Assembly: GCF_041242975.1 (NCBI RefSeq)
Contig: NZ_CP162488.1
Coordinates: forward strand, 610,001-674,000
Length of the DNA stretch: 64,000 bases
Direction of reading: 5' to 3'
From: Xanthomonas sp. DAR 35659
GTDB taxonomy: Bacteria; Pseudomonadota; Gammaproteobacteria; Xanthomonadales; Xanthomonadaceae
The position numbers and the translations under genes are program-made. Positions within the stretch are counted from its first letter, which is position 1. Each line of letters starts with the position of its first letter. Positions 11,913 to 20,797 of the stretch are shown here, piece after piece. A model generated the notes under the pieces. That model did no database searches and had not been told where the DNA came from. It saw only the letters and a program-made list of their open reading frames with translations.

Positions 11913-12902
11913 TCAATCTGGCCGCGACTCCAGCACCTCGGGATTGGCGAGGTGCAGCGGCGTGCCGGCGGCGAAAGCCAGCACGTTGTCGAAGGCGGCG
12001 CCGAAATACAGGTCGTAGCTGGCCTGTTCGACGTAGCCCAGGTGCGGCGTCGCCAGCACCCGCGGATGGCGCAGCAACGGATGCTGCGGGTCCAGCACCG
12101 GTTCGTGTTCGAACACATCCAGCGCGGCCTGCCCAGGACGTCCGGCGTCCAGCGCCGCCAGCAACGCGCCCGGGGCAATCAGCTCGGCGCGGCTGGTATT
12201 GACCAGCAACGCGTCCGGCTTCATCCGCAGCAGGTCGTCCAGCACGATCTGGTGGCGAGTGGCCGCGACCAGGCGCCGGTGTAGGCTGAGCACGTCGCTG
12301 TCGGCGAACAGGGCGGCGCGGCTGGCGGCGACGTCGAAGCCGTCGGCGCGCGCTTGCGCGCAGCTCTCCTCGCCGCCCCAGATCAGCACGCGCATGCCGA
12401 ACGCGCGGCCGTAGGCGGCCACGCGGCGGCCGATCTTGCCGTAGCTCCAGAGACCCAGGGTCAGCCCGTCCAGGCTGCGGCCCAGGTGCGCATCGCCGGT
12501 GGCCTGCCAGTGGCCGCAGAGCAGCGCATCGCGATAGGCCGGCAGGCGTCGGCTGGCCGCCATCAGCAGGGCCCAGGTCAGTTCCGCCGGCGCGACCGGC
12601 GAGCCGACGCCCTCGGCGACGGCGACGCCGCGCGCGGTGCAGGCGGCAAGATCCAGGTGCGCGCCGATCCTGCCGGTCTGGCTGATCAGGCGCAGTTTCG
12701 GCAACTGCGCCAGCAGCGCGGCGTCGATGCGGGTGCGCTCGCGGATCAGCACCAGCGCCTCCGCCTCGGCGGCATGCCGGACCAGGGTCGCGGTGTCGGG
12801 TGCCGCCGCGGTCGACACCTGCACGCTGTGTCCCTGCAGTTTTCGAAAACACGGCAAATGCCGCACGGCATCCTGGTAGTCGCCGGCGATCAGGATGCGC
12901 AT
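11913..12902 (-). CDS. D-2-hydroxyacid dehydrogenase family protein
   Basis: 329 residues with the SerA-type NAD domain. The nucleotide-binding stretch LGLWSYGKIG is near 149-158. The catalytic triad is R238 (NTSRAE), E267 (VFEHEP) and H287 (TPHLGY). Enzymes of this family reduce 2-keto acids or oxidise D-2-hydroxy acids; here the substrate is unknown. No regulatory ACT domain, so it is unlikely to be the biosynthetic phosphoglycerate dehydrogenase. It is the last gene of a three-gene minus-strand unit, four bases after the DUF1820 stop. Confidence 0.9.
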   Translation of the reverse strand: MRILIAGDYQDAVRHLPCFRKLQGHSVQVSTAAAPDTATLVRHAAEAEALVLIRERTRIDAALLAQLPKLRLISQTGRIGAHLDLAACTARGVAVAEGVGSPVAPAELTWALLMAASRRLPAYRDALLCGHWQATGDAHLGRSLDGLTLGLWSYGKIGRRVAAYGRAFGMRVLIWGGEESCAQARADGFDVAASRAALFADSDVLSLHRRLVAATRHQIVLDDLLRMKPDALLVNTSRAELIAPGALLAALDAGRPGQAALDVFEHEPVLDPQHPLLRHPRVLATPHLGYVEQASYDLYFGAAFDNVLAFAAGTPLHLANPEVLESRPD

Positions 12903-12906
12903 CGGT

Positions 12907-13227
12907 TCAGCGCGGCTTGCCCGGCATCGGGAACGGCGTGATCACCTTTTCGCCGGTGGCCGCGTCGCGGATCGCGGACTGGCCCTTCTTCTCCACTTCC
13001 TCGATGCGCACGATGCTCTGCATCGGCAGGTGCAGCATCTTGGTGTTGCCGAATTCCTCGTGCAGGCGTTCCTCGGTCGGATCGATGACCAGTCCGTCGT
13101 GCAGGTCGAACACCAGTGCGCCGATCTCGCTGAAGCCCCACAGGTGGCTGCTGCCCACATGCTGCGCGTACAGCTCGTACACCTTGCCGTGGTTGAGGAA
13201 GGTCACTTTGTACAGAGGCTTGGCCAT
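12907..13227 (-). CDS. DUF1820 family protein
   Basis: A 106-residue soluble protein. The pattern YKVTFLNHGKVYELYAQHV near the N terminus and GALVFDLHDGLVIDPTEERL match the widespread DUF1820 family, whose function is not established. No signal peptide or membrane helix. It lies 36 nt after the rhomboid gene and 4 nt before the dehydrogenase, so the three are probably cotranscribed. Confidence 0.88.
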   Translation of the reverse strand: MAKPLYKVTFLNHGKVYELYAQHVGSSHLWGFSEIGALVFDLHDGLVIDPTEERLHEEFGNTKMLHLPMQSIVRIEEVEKKGQSAIRDAATGEKVITPFPMPGKPR

Positions 13228-13263
13228 GCGCGCAGTATAGGCGCCCGCGCCGCGGCGCAGCGC

Positions 13264-13956
13264 TCAGAAGCCCTTGCGCTTGCGCAGGCGCCGCGCGATC
13301 GCCGCGCGCACGTACAGGCCGTAGGCCATGCCCACGGCGAAGCCGGTCAGGTGCGCCGACCAGGCGACCATGCCGAACGCCGGGCCGATGTAGGCGAACA
13401 CCACCTGCAGCGCCGCCCATAGGCCGATCAGCAGCGAGGCCGGCGCGCGCACGAACTCCAGGAACAGCCCCAGCGGCAGCACCACGCCGAGCTTGGCGCG
13501 CGGGAACAGCGCCAGGTAGGTGCCGATCAGCGCCGACACCGCGCCGCTGGCGCCGATGATGACCCGGTCCGGGGTGCCGATCGCGAACACCGCGGCCAGG
13601 TTGGAGATGGCGCCGCCGCCGAGGAACAGCAGCAGGAACCGCCACGGTCCGAGTACGCGCTCGGCCGGCAGCCCGAAGATCAGCAGGAACACCAGGTTGC
13701 CGAGCAGGTGCGACCAGTCCGCGTGCAGGAACAGCGCGGTGAACAGGCGCAGCACGCTGCCGTCGCGCACCGTCGCCAGCCAGTCGCCCGGGCTGGCGAC
13801 GCCTGCCGACAGCGCGCCCCAGTCCAGCCACAGGGTCGCGCGCGCCTGGTTGGGACGGCTGATCGACCATAGGAAGGCGAGCCACATCGCCGCGAACAGA
13901 AGCGGGGTGGCCCAGCGCAGCGTGGTCCGGTCGCGGGAGGGGATGGAGACGAACAT
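13264..13956 (-). CDS. Rhomboid family intramembrane serine protease
   Basis: 230 residues with about six membrane helices. Catalytic S137 is in GASGAV and H202 in SAHLTGF. The family signature HADWSHLLGN (78-87) supplies the conserved His and Asn. Rhomboids cut membrane proteins within or near their helices. The basic C terminus (RRLRKRKGF) is probably cytoplasmic. It is the first gene of the operon with DUF1820 and the dehydrogenase. Substrate unknown. Confidence 0.93.
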   Translation of the reverse strand: MFVSIPSRDRTTLRWATPLLFAAMWLAFLWSISRPNQARATLWLDWGALSAGVASPGDWLATVRDGSVLRLFTALFLHADWSHLLGNLVFLLIFGLPAERVLGPWRFLLLFLGGGAISNLAAVFAIGTPDRVIIGASGAVSALIGTYLALFPRAKLGVVLPLGLFLEFVRAPASLLIGLWAALQVVFAYIGPAFGMVAWSAHLTGFAVGMAYGLYVRAAIARRLRKRKGF

Positions 13957-14050
13957 GCCTGTGTCGGGGGAACGCGGCTTGTAACGATACCGGCTTCATC
14001 CGGCTGAACGCACGCCCACTCCGCGTGAAGCTGAACAGACGATGTTGTTA

Positions 14051-14078
14051 TTGTTAGGTTAACGCAGGCGGTTATACT
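14051..14078 (+). promoter_or_regulatory. Sigma-70-type promoter for the FadL-like gene
   Basis: TTGTTA, a 16-bp spacer and TATACT lie about 110 bp before the ATG of the outer-membrane channel gene, in an AT-richer gap than its surroundings. Match judged by eye. Confidence 0.5.
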
Positions 14079-14190
14079 GCATACGGCGTCGTATGTCGGG
14101 AGGGGAATCCGGCGCGTGTTTCCGGCTGGCTCGGCCGGGGATGCGCAGGCGCGTACACAGACATTTTCGTCTTCCGGAGATTGACAAGCC

Positions 14191-15531
14191 ATGCAAAACG
14201 CAACCCAGTTCGTCCGCTTCACCGCCCTGGCCGTCGGCATCGTCGGCGCCCTGGCCATCGGCCAGGCGCACGGCGCCGCGTTCCAGCTCAAGGAAAACAG
14301 CGCCAAGGGCCTGGGCCGTGCGTTCGCCGGCTCCGGCAGCGCCCAGGGCGACGCCTCGATCATCGCCAACAACCCGGCCGGCATGCGCCAGCTCGACGGC
14401 AAGGTGTTCCAGGCCGACGTCAGCGCGATCCAGTTCTCGGCCAAGTACCAGGGCGACGGCGGCACCAATCTCAACGGCACGCCGATCTCCGGCGGCCGTG
14501 GCGGCGACGCGGGCATGATCGCGCCGGTCCCGGCGATGTACTTCCACTTGCCGTTCGGCGAGAACAACAACATGCACTTCGGCACCTCGCTGACCGTGCC
14601 GTTCGGCTTCAAGACCGAATACGACCGCGACTGGGTCGGCCGCTACAGCGGCGTCAAGACCGAGCTGCAGGCGATCGACCTGAACTTCGCCTTCTCCTAC
14701 GACGTCAACCCGTACGTGTCCTTCGGCGCGTCCGTGTTCGCCGAGCGCCTGGACATCGACCTGACCAACGCGATCGACTTCGGCACCGTCCTGGCCTCGC
14801 GCCGCGTGCCGGGCTTCGCGCCGGGCAGCGCCGACGGCTTCTCGCGCATCAAGGGCGACAACACCGAGGTCGGCTTCACCCTCGGCGGCCTGTTCAGCAT
14901 CGACGAGAACACCCACATCGGCTTCAGCTACCGCTCGCAGGTCGAACACAAGATCACCGGCGGCGACGCCAAGTTCGACGTGCCGGCCAATGCCGCCACC
15001 GTGCTGGGCATCGCCGCGCCGGGCACCTTCGTCGACACCAAGGGCCGCGCCACGGTCAAGCTGCCGGCCAGCGCCACCGCCAGCTTCACCCATAACATCA
15101 ACGAGCAGTGGACGGTGATGGCCGACGTCACCCGCACCGCCTGGAGCAAGTTCGACAAGGTCACCGTCGACTTCGCCTCCAACCAGCCCGACAGCGTGCT
15201 GGACTTCTCGTACCGCGACACCACCTTCGTCTCGGTGGGCGCCGACTACCGCATGAGCGACACGCTGACCCTGCGCGGCGGCCTGGCCTACGACCAGACC
15301 CCGACCACGTATGAGCACCGCGACGTGCGCGTGCCGGACGCGAGCCGCAAGTGGGTCTCGCTGGGTCTGAGCTGGCGTCCGTCCGAGCAGGCCGAGTACA
15401 GCTTCGGCTATACCCACCTGTTCACCAGCGACCCGGCCGTGGACACCACCAGCGCCACCGGCAACCGTCTGGTCGGCGACTACGACGTGAGCGGCAACGT
15501 GCTGGCGGCCTCGGTCAACTACAAGTTCTGA
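14191..15531 (+). CDS. FadL/OmpP1/TodX outer-membrane channel
   Basis: A 446-residue outer-membrane beta-barrel for uptake of hydrophobic compounds such as long-chain fatty acids. The signal peptide ends near AHG-AAF (about 29). The mature N terminus AFQLKENSAKGLGRAFAG and the NPAGM motif (about 66-70) are family hallmarks; they form the hatch that plugs the barrel. The final residue is Phe (NYKF), as expected for BAM-dependent insertion. Length is normal for the family. It has its own promoter and terminator, so it is monocistronic. Substrate range cannot be read from sequence. Confidence 0.93.
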   Translation: MQNATQFVRFTALAVGIVGALAIGQAHGAAFQLKENSAKGLGRAFAGSGSAQGDASIIANNPAGMRQLDGKVFQADVSAIQFSAKYQGDGGTNLNGTPISGGRGGDAGMIAPVPAMYFHLPFGENNNMHFGTSLTVPFGFKTEYDRDWVGRYSGVKTELQAIDLNFAFSYDVNPYVSFGASVFAERLDIDLTNAIDFGTVLASRRVPGFAPGSADGFSRIKGDNTEVGFTLGGLFSIDENTHIGFSYRSQVEHKITGGDAKFDVPANAATVLGIAAPGTFVDTKGRATVKLPASATASFTHNINEQWTVMADVTRTAWSKFDKVTVDFASNQPDSVLDFSYRDTTFVSVGADYRMSDTLTLRGGLAYDQTPTTYEHRDVRVPDASRKWVSLGLSWRPSEQAEYSFGYTHLFTSDPAVDTTSATGNRLVGDYDVSGNVLAASVNYKF

Positions 15532-15575
15532 TCGAGCGCTTGCGCGACAGTCTCGCGGCGCAAGCCGCGAGCACG

Positions 15576-15606
15576 AAAAAGCCCCGCTTCGGCGGGGCTT
15601 TTTTTG
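15576..15606 (+). terminator. Rho-independent terminator of the FadL-like gene
   Basis: AAAAAGCCCCGC, a TTCG loop and GCGGGGCTTTTTTT form a symmetrical stem that can act in both directions. It lies 45 nt after the stop codon. Confidence 0.93.
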
Positions 15607-15727
15607 TTGCGCGGCCTGGAATTCCGCAAAGCGGACGACTGCACTGTCGGAGAGCCGTGTGGCCTCTCGCGATACAGCATGCCTGTGCCTGGTGTCGTCG
15701 ATACGCGGCCAACCTGCCGAACCATCG

Positions 15728-15796
15728 TGTAGGAGCGGCTTCAGCCGCGACAGGGCATTACCGGTAACGCCTGTCGCGGCTGAAGCCGCTCCTACA
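15728..15796. repeat. Inverted pair of REP-like units (BIME-like)
   Basis: A perfect 27-bp inverted repeat (TGTAGGAGCGGCTTCAGCCG... against its complement) around a 15-nt centre. Each arm is itself palindromic. It lies between the convergent FadL-like gene and putA and shares its unit with 6148, 47098 and 51886. Confidence 0.92.
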
Positions 15797-15828
15797 GAAA
15801 GGCCGGAGGGAGGAACCCTCGCGGCGGC

Positions 15829-18800
15829 TCAGTCGCCCAGGGTCAGCAGCGAGGCGTTGCCGCCGGCGGCGGTGGTGTTGACCGTCACCACCTTCTCGGT
15901 GGCGAAGCGCAGCAGGTAGTGCGGGCCGCCGGCCTTGGGGCCGGTGCCGGACAGGCCCTGGCCGCCGAACGGCTGCACGCCGACCACCGCGCCGATCTGG
16001 TTGCGGTTGACGTAGACGTTGCCCACCGCCACGCGCGAGGCGACGCGCTCGATGGTCTCGTCGATGCGCGAATGCACGCCCAGCGTCAGGCCGTAGCCGG
16101 TGGCGTTGATCTGCTCGATCACCGCGTCGAGCTGGTCGGCCTTCCAGCGGATCACGTGCAGTACCGGCCCGAAGATCTCGCGCTGCAGCTGCGCCAGCGA
16201 CTGCAGTTCGTAGGCGCGCGGGGCGAAGAAGCTGCCGTGCGCGGTGGCATCGTCGCTGGCGGCGGCGGCGATCAGGCGCGCCTCGCGGTCCATGCGCGCG
16301 GCATGCTCGGTGAGGAGGTGCAGCGCGTCGGCGTCGATCACCGGGCCGACGTCGGTGGACAGCAGGCCCGGGTCGCCGATCTTCAGTTCGGCCATCGCGC
16401 CGGCCAGCATGGTCATCACCTTGTCGGCGATGTCGTCCTGCACGAACAGCACGCGCGCGGCCGAGCAGCGCTGGCCGGCGGAGATGAAGGCGCTGGAGAT
16501 CGCGTCCTTCACCACCGCTTCGGGTAGCGACGAGGAATCGGCGATGAACGCGTTCTGGCCGCCGGTCTCGGCGATCAGCACGCCGATGGCGGCGTCGCGC
16601 GCGGCCATGGCGCGGTTGATCGCGCGGGCGGTCTCGGTGGAGCCGGTGAAGGCGACGCCGGCCACGCGCGGATCGCGGGTCAGCGCGGCGCCGACGGTGG
16701 CGCCGTCGCCGGGCAGGAACTGCACCGCCGCCGCGGGCACGCCAGCCTCGTGCAGCAGCTTCACCGCGGCATGGCCGACCAGGTTGGTCTGTTCGGCGGG
16801 CTTGGCGATGACGCTGTTGCCTGCGGCGAGCGCGGCCGCGACCTGGCCGAGGAAGATCGCCAGCGGGAAGTTCCACGGGCTGATGCACACGAACACGCCG
16901 CGGCCGTGCAACTGCAGTTCGTTGGACTCGCCGGTCGGCCCGGGCAGGCGCTCGGGCGCGCCGAACTGGGCGCGCGCCTGGCCGGCGTAGTAGCGCAGGA
17001 AATCCACCGCCTCGCGTACTTCGGCGACGCCGTCGGGCAGGGTCTTGCCGGCTTCCTTGACGCACAGCGCCATGAACTCGGGCATGCGCGCTTCCAGCAG
17101 GTCGGCGGCGTGCTCGAGGATGGTGGCGCGGCTGGCGGCCGGGGTGCGGTTCCAGGCCGGCTGCGCGGCCACCGCGTTGGCCAGCGCCTTCTCCACGGTG
17201 GCGGCGTCGGCCGGCTGCCAGTGGCCCACCACCTGGCGGCGATCGGCGGGATTGGTCACCGGCAGCGGCTCGCTGGCGATCACCGCGCCGGGCACCAGCG
17301 GCGCGGCCTGCCAGGGCTTGAGCGCGGCGTTGAGCTGGTCGGCCAGCGCGCGCAGGTCGTTGTCGTTGGCGAGGTTGGCGCCCATGGAATTCTTCCTGTT
17401 GTGGTTCTGGCTGCGCAGCAGGTCGGCCGGCAGCGGGATCTTGGGATGCGGGATGGAGGCGAACGCGGACACGGCCTCGACCGGGTCGCGGATCAGGTCC
17501 TCGATCGCCACGTCCTCGTCGGTGATGCGGTTGACGAAGCTGGAGTTGGCGCCGTTCTCCAGCAGACGCCGCACCAGGTACGGCAGCAGGTCCTCGTGCG
17601 AGCCGACCGGCGCGTACACGCGGCACGGCACGCCCAGGCGGTCGGCCGGGATCACCTCGGCATAGAGGTCGTCGCCCATGCCATGCAACTTCTGGTGTTC
17701 GTAGTCCTTGCCGCCGGCGATGGCGCGCACCGCGGCGATGGTCTGCGCGTTGTGGGTGGCGAACATCGGGTACAGCGCGTCGCTGTGCGCGAACATGCGC
17801 CGCGCGCAGGCCAGGTAGGACACGTCGGTGTTCTGCTTGCGGGTGAACACCGGGTAGCCCGGGTGGCCCTCGATCTGCGCGCGCTTGATCTCCGCGTCCC
17901 AGTAGGCGCCCTTGACCAGGCGCACCGGGATGCGGCGACCGACGCGGCGCGCCAGGTCGGCGAGGAAGTCGATCGTGTACGGCGTGCGCTTCTGGTACGC
18001 CTGCACCGCCAGGCCGTAGCCCTCCCAGCCCTCCAGCGACGGGTCGGAGAAGGTGGCCTCGATGATGTCCAGCGACAGTTCCAGGCGGTCGGCCTCTTCG
18101 GCGTCCACCGTGTAGCCGATGCCATAGGACTTGGCCAGTTGCGCCAGTTCCAGCACGCCCGGCACCAATTCGGCCATCACCCGCGTGCGCTTGGCGTGCT
18201 CGTAGCGCGGATACAATGCCGACAGCTTGATCGAGATGCTGGGCGCGGCGAACACGTCGCTGCCGAGGAACGATCCATTGGGGCCGCTGCGTCCGATCGC
18301 GTGGATCGCCTGGCGGTAGGCGTCGAGGTAGCGGTGCGCGTCCTTCATGGTCAGCGCGCCTTCGCCGAGCATGTCGAAGGAGTAGCGGTAGTTGGCGTTG
18401 TCGCCCTTCCTGGAGCGCGACAGCGCCTCGCCGATGGTCCGGCCCATCACGAACTGGTGGCCCATGATCTTCATCGCCTGGCGCACCGCCAGGCGGATCA
18501 CCGGCTCGCCGACGCGGCCGATCAGGCGCTTGAACGCGCCAGCCACGTCGGCGCGGGTCAGGTCGTTGATCTGCACCAGCTTGCCGGTGAGCATCAGGCC
18601 CCAGGTCGAGGCGTTGACCAGCACCGAGTCGCTCTCGCCCATGTGCTTCTTCCAGTCCGCATCGCCGAGCTTGTCGCGGATCAGCTTGTCGGCGGTGTCC
18701 TGGTCGGGGATGCGCAGCAGCGCCTCGGCCACGCACATCAGCAGCACGCCTTCCTCGCTGCCCAGATCGTACTGGCGCATGAAGGCCTCGATCGCCCCCT

Positions 18801-19050
18801 GGTCCTTGGCGCGGGCGCGCACCCGGGTGACCAGGTCGGCGGCCAGCGCCTGCACCTTGGCCTGGTCGGCGGCGGGCAGGCGCGCCTGCTCGAGCAGCTC
18901 GCGTACGTGCTCGGCCTCGTCCTTCAGCCAGGCGGCGGTGATCGCCGCGCGCAGCGCATGCGGCGCGGTGGGCAGTTCGGGGGCAAGCAGCGGGGTGGGA
19001 GACGCGGACGGCATCGCCGGGGAGGAGCCGGCGCCAGACAGAGCGTTCAT
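15829..19050 (-). CDS. putA: Bifunctional proline dehydrogenase / P5C dehydrogenase
   Basis: A 1073-residue enzyme oxidising proline to glutamate in two steps. The FAD-dependent proline dehydrogenase barrel covers about 150-500 (RLVKGAYWDAEIKRA, RNxS-type motifs). The aldehyde dehydrogenase half has catalytic E828 (AETGGQNA) and C862 (AGQRCSA). The C terminus carries the conserved TTAAGGNASLL motif. It is shorter than the roughly 1300-residue trifunctional PutA because it lacks the N-terminal ribbon-helix-helix domain, so it should not repress its own gene. The start at 19050 is chosen because the first clear homology (APHALRAAITAAW) begins about 30 residues in. It stands alone, with no proline transporter beside it in the window. 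Confidence 0.95.
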   Translation of the reverse strand: MNALSGAGSSPAMPSASPTPLLAPELPTAPHALRAAITAAWLKDEAEHVRELLEQARLPAADQAKVQALAADLVTRVRARAKDQGAIEAFMRQYDLGSEEGVLLMCVAEALLRIPDQDTADKLIRDKLGDADWKKHMGESDSVLVNASTWGLMLTGKLVQINDLTRADVAGAFKRLIGRVGEPVIRLAVRQAMKIMGHQFVMGRTIGEALSRSRKGDNANYRYSFDMLGEGALTMKDAHRYLDAYRQAIHAIGRSGPNGSFLGSDVFAAPSISIKLSALYPRYEHAKRTRVMAELVPGVLELAQLAKSYGIGYTVDAEEADRLELSLDIIEATFSDPSLEGWEGYGLAVQAYQKRTPYTIDFLADLARRVGRRIPVRLVKGAYWDAEIKRAQIEGHPGYPVFTRKQNTDVSYLACARRMFAHSDALYPMFATHNAQTIAAVRAIAGGKDYEHQKLHGMGDDLYAEVIPADRLGVPCRVYAPVGSHEDLLPYLVRRLLENGANSSFVNRITDEDVAIEDLIRDPVEAVSAFASIPHPKIPLPADLLRSQNHNRKNSMGANLANDNDLRALADQLNAALKPWQAAPLVPGAVIASEPLPVTNPADRRQVVGHWQPADAATVEKALANAVAAQPAWNRTPAASRATILEHAADLLEARMPEFMALCVKEAGKTLPDGVAEVREAVDFLRYYAGQARAQFGAPERLPGPTGESNELQLHGRGVFVCISPWNFPLAIFLGQVAAALAAGNSVIAKPAEQTNLVGHAAVKLLHEAGVPAAAVQFLPGDGATVGAALTRDPRVAGVAFTGSTETARAINRAMAARDAAIGVLIAETGGQNAFIADSSSLPEAVVKDAISSAFISAGQRCSAARVLFVQDDIADKVMTMLAGAMAELKIGDPGLLSTDVGPVIDADALHLLTEHAARMDREARLIAAAASDDATAHGSFFAPRAYELQSLAQLQREIFGPVLHVIRWKADQLDAVIEQINATGYGLTLGVHSRIDETIERVASRVAVGNVYVNRNQIGAVVGVQPFGGQGLSGTGPKAGGPHYLLRFATEKVVTVNTTAAGGNASLLTLGD

Positions 19051-19286
19051 GCGGACAGGACCAGGAAGGAGACGCGCATTTTATGTCAGCGCCTGCTCGC
19101 GCAGCGCGTCGGCGACTGTGCGCGATCCCGCATGTCGCGGCGGATCTGAACGGCGCGCGCCACGATCTGGTTGCAATGCAGCATTTTTTGTGATGGTCCC
19201 ACGCTTGCCGGCGCGCAGGCCCGGGGCTACCATCCAGGCGTTCCCCGCGGCTTGGACAGCGCGGCAGCCCGGAAGCGCGGTTCGAC

Positions 19287-19763
19287 ATGATCGAAATGTT
19301 TCCGTTGACGTCGGAGGGGCCGGGTACGCAGTTGCGGCTGCGACCGCCGCGGGCGCTCAGTGCCCGGCAATTCGTCGTGCTGTTCGCGGCACTGGCCGGG
19401 GCGATGTGGATGGTGGCGGTGATGGGGTGGTTCGCCGGCAACGTGTTCGCGCCTGCGTTCGCCCTGTTGCACAGCATCGTGGTGGCGCTCGCGCTGCGCT
19501 GGTCCTGGCGCAGCGGCGATCGCGAAGAGGACATCCGGGTGGGTCCGGGCTGCGTGGAAGTGACCCGCACGAATGCAGGAACGCCGGCGTTCCGCGCCCA
19601 CCCGCATTGGGTGCGGTTGCGGATCGAAGGCGACGACAGGGTGGTGCTGGCGTCCAGCGGCAAGCAGGTTCGGGTCGGCGAGTTCCTCGGCCCGGACGAG
19701 CGTCGCGCGCTGGCGCAGACGCTGGAAGGCTTGCTGGCGGCCGCGACCGGCCGCAACCGATGA
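19287..19763 (+). CDS. DUF2244 membrane protein
   Basis: 158 residues with two hydrophobic segments (about 28-48 and 52-72) followed by a soluble domain containing VEVTRT...HWVRLRI and KQVRVGEFL, the DUF2244 pattern. This family commonly precedes coxB in gammaproteobacteria and alphaproteobacteria, suggesting an oxidase-related role that is not defined. It lies 20 nt upstream of coxB and is probably the first gene of the cytochrome oxidase unit. Confidence 0.85.
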   Translation: MIEMFPLTSEGPGTQLRLRPPRALSARQFVVLFAALAGAMWMVAVMGWFAGNVFAPAFALLHSIVVALALRWSWRSGDREEDIRVGPGCVEVTRTNAGTPAFRAHPHWVRLRIEGDDRVVLASSGKQVRVGEFLGPDERRALAQTLEGLLAAATGRNR

Positions 19764-19783
19764 CGCTCCAAGGGGTCTAGGCA

Positions 19784-20767
19784 ATGAAGCAACGCGGCAG
19801 ATGGAAGCAACAGGCGGTCAGGGGAGCGATGGCATTGGCGGCGGCGCTGGCCGCACCGATGGCATGGGCGCAGTCGGCCGACCCCAAGCCGTGGCAACTG
19901 AACATGGGCCGGGGCGTCACCCAGAGCGCGCGCAATGCCTACGACGCGCACATGGTCGCGTTGTGGGTGTGCGTGGTGATCGGCGTGCTGGTGTTCGGCG
20001 CGATGGCCTATGCGATCTTCAAGTTCCGCAAGTCCAAGGGCGCGGTCGCCGCGCAGTTCAGCCACAACACCAAGGCCGAGATCGTGTGGACGGTGATCCC
20101 GGTGCTGATCCTGATCGTGATGGCGTGGCCAGCCACGGCCAAGCTGATCGCGATGTACGACACCCGCGATGCCGAGATGACGGTCAAGGTCACCGGTTAC
20201 CAGTGGATGTGGCGCTACGAATACCTGGGCGAGAACGTGGCGTTCACCAGCCGCCTGGCGCGTGATTCCGACCGCCTGCGCCAGAGCGGCCAGGTGCCGA
20301 CCGTGGAAAGCAATCCGCACTACCTGCTCGACGTGGACAACCGGCTGGTGCTGCCGGTGAACACCAAGGTGCGCTTCGTGATCACCGCCGACGACGTGAT
20401 CCATGCCTGGTGGGTGCCGGCCTTGGGCTGGAAGCAGGACGCCATCCCCGGAATCATCAATGAAGCCTGGACCAGCATCGACACGCCCGGTGTGTACCGC
20501 GGCCAGTGCGCGGAGCTGTGCGGCAAGGACCATGGCTTCATGCCGATCGTGGTCGAGGCGGTGAGCAAGGAGGACTTCCAGAAGTGGCTGGCATCGCGCA
20601 AGCCGGCGCCCGCCGCCGCGCCCGCCGCTGCGCCAGCGCCGGCATCTGCCGCGCCGGCCGCTGCGGATCAGCCCGCGCCCGAGGCCGCCGCGCCGGCCGC
20701 GCCGTCGCCGCAGGCCGCGCTGCCCCGTCTTCGTCCCGGCTCGCACCTGACCGTGCAAGCCGCCTGA
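19784..20767 (+). CDS. coxB: Cytochrome c oxidase subunit II
   Basis: 327 residues. The export signal is cleaved near AWA-Q (about 29). Two membrane helices (about 58-80 and 100-122) precede the periplasmic CuA domain. CuA ligands are H207, C242, E244, C246, H250 and M253 (CAELCGKDHGFM). The aromatic patch YQWMWRYEY (139-147) passes electrons from cytochrome c. There is no fused cytochrome c domain. The C-terminal 60 or so residues are an Ala/Pro-rich extension unlike the compact family end. It is followed 30 nt later by coxA. Confidence 0.96.
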   Translation: MKQRGRWKQQAVRGAMALAAALAAPMAWAQSADPKPWQLNMGRGVTQSARNAYDAHMVALWVCVVIGVLVFGAMAYAIFKFRKSKGAVAAQFSHNTKAEIVWTVIPVLILIVMAWPATAKLIAMYDTRDAEMTVKVTGYQWMWRYEYLGENVAFTSRLARDSDRLRQSGQVPTVESNPHYLLDVDNRLVLPVNTKVRFVITADDVIHAWWVPALGWKQDAIPGIINEAWTSIDTPGVYRGQCAELCGKDHGFMPIVVEAVSKEDFQKWLASRKPAPAAAPAAAPAPASAAPAAADQPAPEAAAPAAPSPQAALPRLRPGSHLTVQAA

Positions 20768-20797
20768 TCTCCTGCATTTCTTTTCGAGGTAGCCGCC

